From contig JAPLTF010000032.1 in NCBI GenBank assembly GCA_026398275.1, positions 124,001-188,000 on the forward strand: DNA of 64,000 nt. The letters are read 5' to 3'. Origin of the DNA: Verrucomicrobiota bacterium. GTDB taxonomy: Bacteria > Verrucomicrobiota > Verrucomicrobiia > Chthoniobacterales > Terrimicrobiaceae. The stretch's first letter is position 1. Each line of letters starts with the position of its first letter. Position numbers and translations under genes: made by a program. Positions 62,882 through 64,000 of this stretch are shown one piece after another. Under the pieces are notes generated by a model that saw nothing but the letters and a program-made list of their open reading frames with translations, was not told the DNA's origin and did not search any database.

Positions 62882-64000
62882 GATCGCAGCAGCACCTTGA
62901 GAAACTTCATGGCATCGGACTGCGCGGGAAGATGCGCGAACGTCCGCAGCTCCTCCTGGTTTTCTCCTGCAAGCTTTGTGAGCGGGCCGGCTTCTGTCTG
63001 CCGGGAATACCGCAGCCCCGCGTGAAACACCTGCTCGTAGTAGGCGGTCCCTTCCGGATAGACCACTGGCAGCCCGGAAGCCAGTGCGCGCCAGATCCGG
63101 ACCGATGCACCGACATCGCCGGGCTCGACCAGCAGGGCTTCGTGCGCAGGATTCAAGCCGGTCATCGGCATGCCGGATACCACGACCGCTTGAAGATGGC
63201 CATCGGCCCTCAGATTCAGAACATCCTGGACGGACGGCACCACAAGCAGTGCCGACGGCACCAACTGCTCCGAAGGCAGGCCCGGGACAATCCACTGAAA
63301 GTTCCGGCGCTTGCTGGAAACCGGGCGCTCCGGCCAGCCGATAATTTCCAGAGCGGGGCCATCCGCGTTGCCGATGCGGATGCCGAGCTGCCCGAGCGCG
63401 GCGCGGAGCGCTTCGAAAATCTCATCGAGGTCGGCATTTGCGCCCGGCTTGTGGTTCCACGCCACTTCTGCCGGCAGCGCCGGATGAATGATCCTGCGCC
63501 GGAATGCATGCCGGAGCTGAACACACCGGCCGCTCCACACAGGGAGGCGAGGGCTCGACTTTTTCCTTTGAAACGAAGGCATCTCCGGAAGCGAGCTGTA
63601 AAGCCTGCGCAGTCCAGCTCCCATGGCCGCGATCGTGTGCGAGGCTTTCCAGCGCTCGAACTGCGGCTCGATCGTCCGATCGAGAGAATGGCTGCGAATG
63701 TCATCGAGCGCCCGCCCGGCGGCTTCCGGCGCTGTCTGCACAAGGGATTCCGGCTCCAGGATATCCCGCGCCACCCCGACCGGCGTGCTGAGAATTTTGC
63801 ACCGGCACGCGGCGGCCTCCATCGCCGACTGGGGCCCTCCCTCCCAACGCGACGGGATGAGATAAAGGTCAGAGGCATTGTAGAGCTTGTTCAGCCGGAC
63901 CCGGTCGAGAATATTGACGCCGAAATCATCTCCGCCGACGTCGTGCTTGCCGACAAACGTGAACGGGATCCCCTCGCGGCGGAGCTCGTTCCTCAGCCAG
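62878..64000 (-). CDS. Glycosyltransferase, GT-B type (5' end beyond the right edge)
   Basis: 374 codons visible; the frame is open to position 64000, so the start is outside the window. The visible N-terminal part reads LRREGIPFTFVGKHDVGGDD, RLNKLYNASDLYLIPSRWEG and GGPQSAMEAAACRCKILSTP with VGVARDIL. This is the GT4 donor-binding site (S-R-x-E-G-G-P). The 300 residues after it are less typical and contain a second GT-like region (GQLGIRIGNADGPALEIIGW, ASGLPVVYPEGTAYYEQVFH), so it may hold two GT-B domains. It overlaps the next gene by 4 bp. Confidence 0.85.
   Translation of the reverse strand, partial: WLRNELRREGIPFTFVGKHDVGGDDFGVNILDRVRLNKLYNASDLYLIPSRWEGGPQSAMEAAACRCKILSTPVGVARDILEPESLVQTAPEAAGRALDDIRSHSLDRTIEPQFERWKASHTIAAMGAGLRRLYSSLPEMPSFQRKKSSPRLPVWSGRCVQLRHAFRRRIIHPALPAEVAWNHKPGANADLDEIFEALRAALGQLGIRIGNADGPALEIIGWPERPVSSKRRNFQWIVPGLPSEQLVPSALLVVPSVQDVLNLRADGHLQAVVVSGMPMTGLNPAHEALLVEPGDVGASVRIWRALASGLPVVYPEGTAYYEQVFHAGLRYSRQTEAGPLTKLAGENQEELRTFAHLPAQSDAMKFLKVLLRS

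Overview
The window is a high-GC bacterial chromosome segment. It most likely comes from the PVC group, probably Verrucomicrobiota. The reasons are a division and cell wall (dcw) cluster with a fused MurC-MurB protein, a LysM membrane protein inside that cluster, a very divergent FtsZ, and a corrinoid-activator gene next to a methionine-synthase-type methyltransferase. The taxonomy is inferred from gene content. No rRNA, tRNA, CRISPR array, transposase or integrase was recognised.

Layout. 1-703 holds the 5' part of argD (minus strand). 862-2430 is an exported single-CXXCH protein with a long Thr-Pro linker. 2831-5923 pairs an NtrC-type regulator with a membrane glycosyltransferase-like protein. 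6045-8222 is a head-to-head hemW / DUF362 pair. 8263-13744 is an accessory region: a large hairpin, an AT-richer orphan ORF, an HNH nuclease, a 38-codon hsdM stub, a DUF3800 protein, an intact hsdR with no modification or specificity subunit, and a truncated receiver gene. 13992-16748 encodes a DevBCA-like exporter and 16804-17628 a family 4 uracil-DNA glycosylase. 17794-22358 is an F1Fo ATP synthase operon (atpBEFHAG) that stops before atpD and atpC. It is followed by two gene remnants, the 3' end of an hlyD-type gene and part of a vapC-type gene, joined over about 14 bp. 22666-25127 (minus) holds the corrinoid-activating ferredoxin/ATPase and the homocysteine methyltransferase.

25243-44290 is the dcw cluster, with four TGGNN boxes at exact 10-bp spacing ahead of mraZ: mraZ-rsmH-ftsL-ftsI-murE-murF-mraY-murD-lysM-ftsW-murG-murCB-ddl-ftsQ-ftsA-ftsZ. 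Most junctions overlap by 1-4 bp, so it probably acts as one coupled transcription unit from peptidoglycan precursor synthesis to the division ring. 44482-48334 is araBAD for L-arabinose use.

48310-53977 holds a DCC-type thioredoxin-like protein, a DPBB-like exported protein, a GPH/SLC45-like sugar transporter, a transglutaminase-like protein and an MsbA-like ABC exporter. 54018-64000 is a surface-polysaccharide region: GT9, GT2, GT4 and other glycosyltransferases, a hexapeptide acyltransferase and a large membrane protein. It also contains a rhaB 5' stub and an inserted DUF6036-type two-gene module.

A theme of the window is the number of short truncated genes left in intergenic gaps (MmeI-type methylase, hsdM, receiver, hlyD, vapC, rhaB). 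This points to repeated deletion and rearrangement, or, at one or two joins, to assembly error. I found no clearly new system. The most unusual items are the ATP synthase cluster break, the FtsZ lacking usual T7-loop residues, and the orphan HsdR region.
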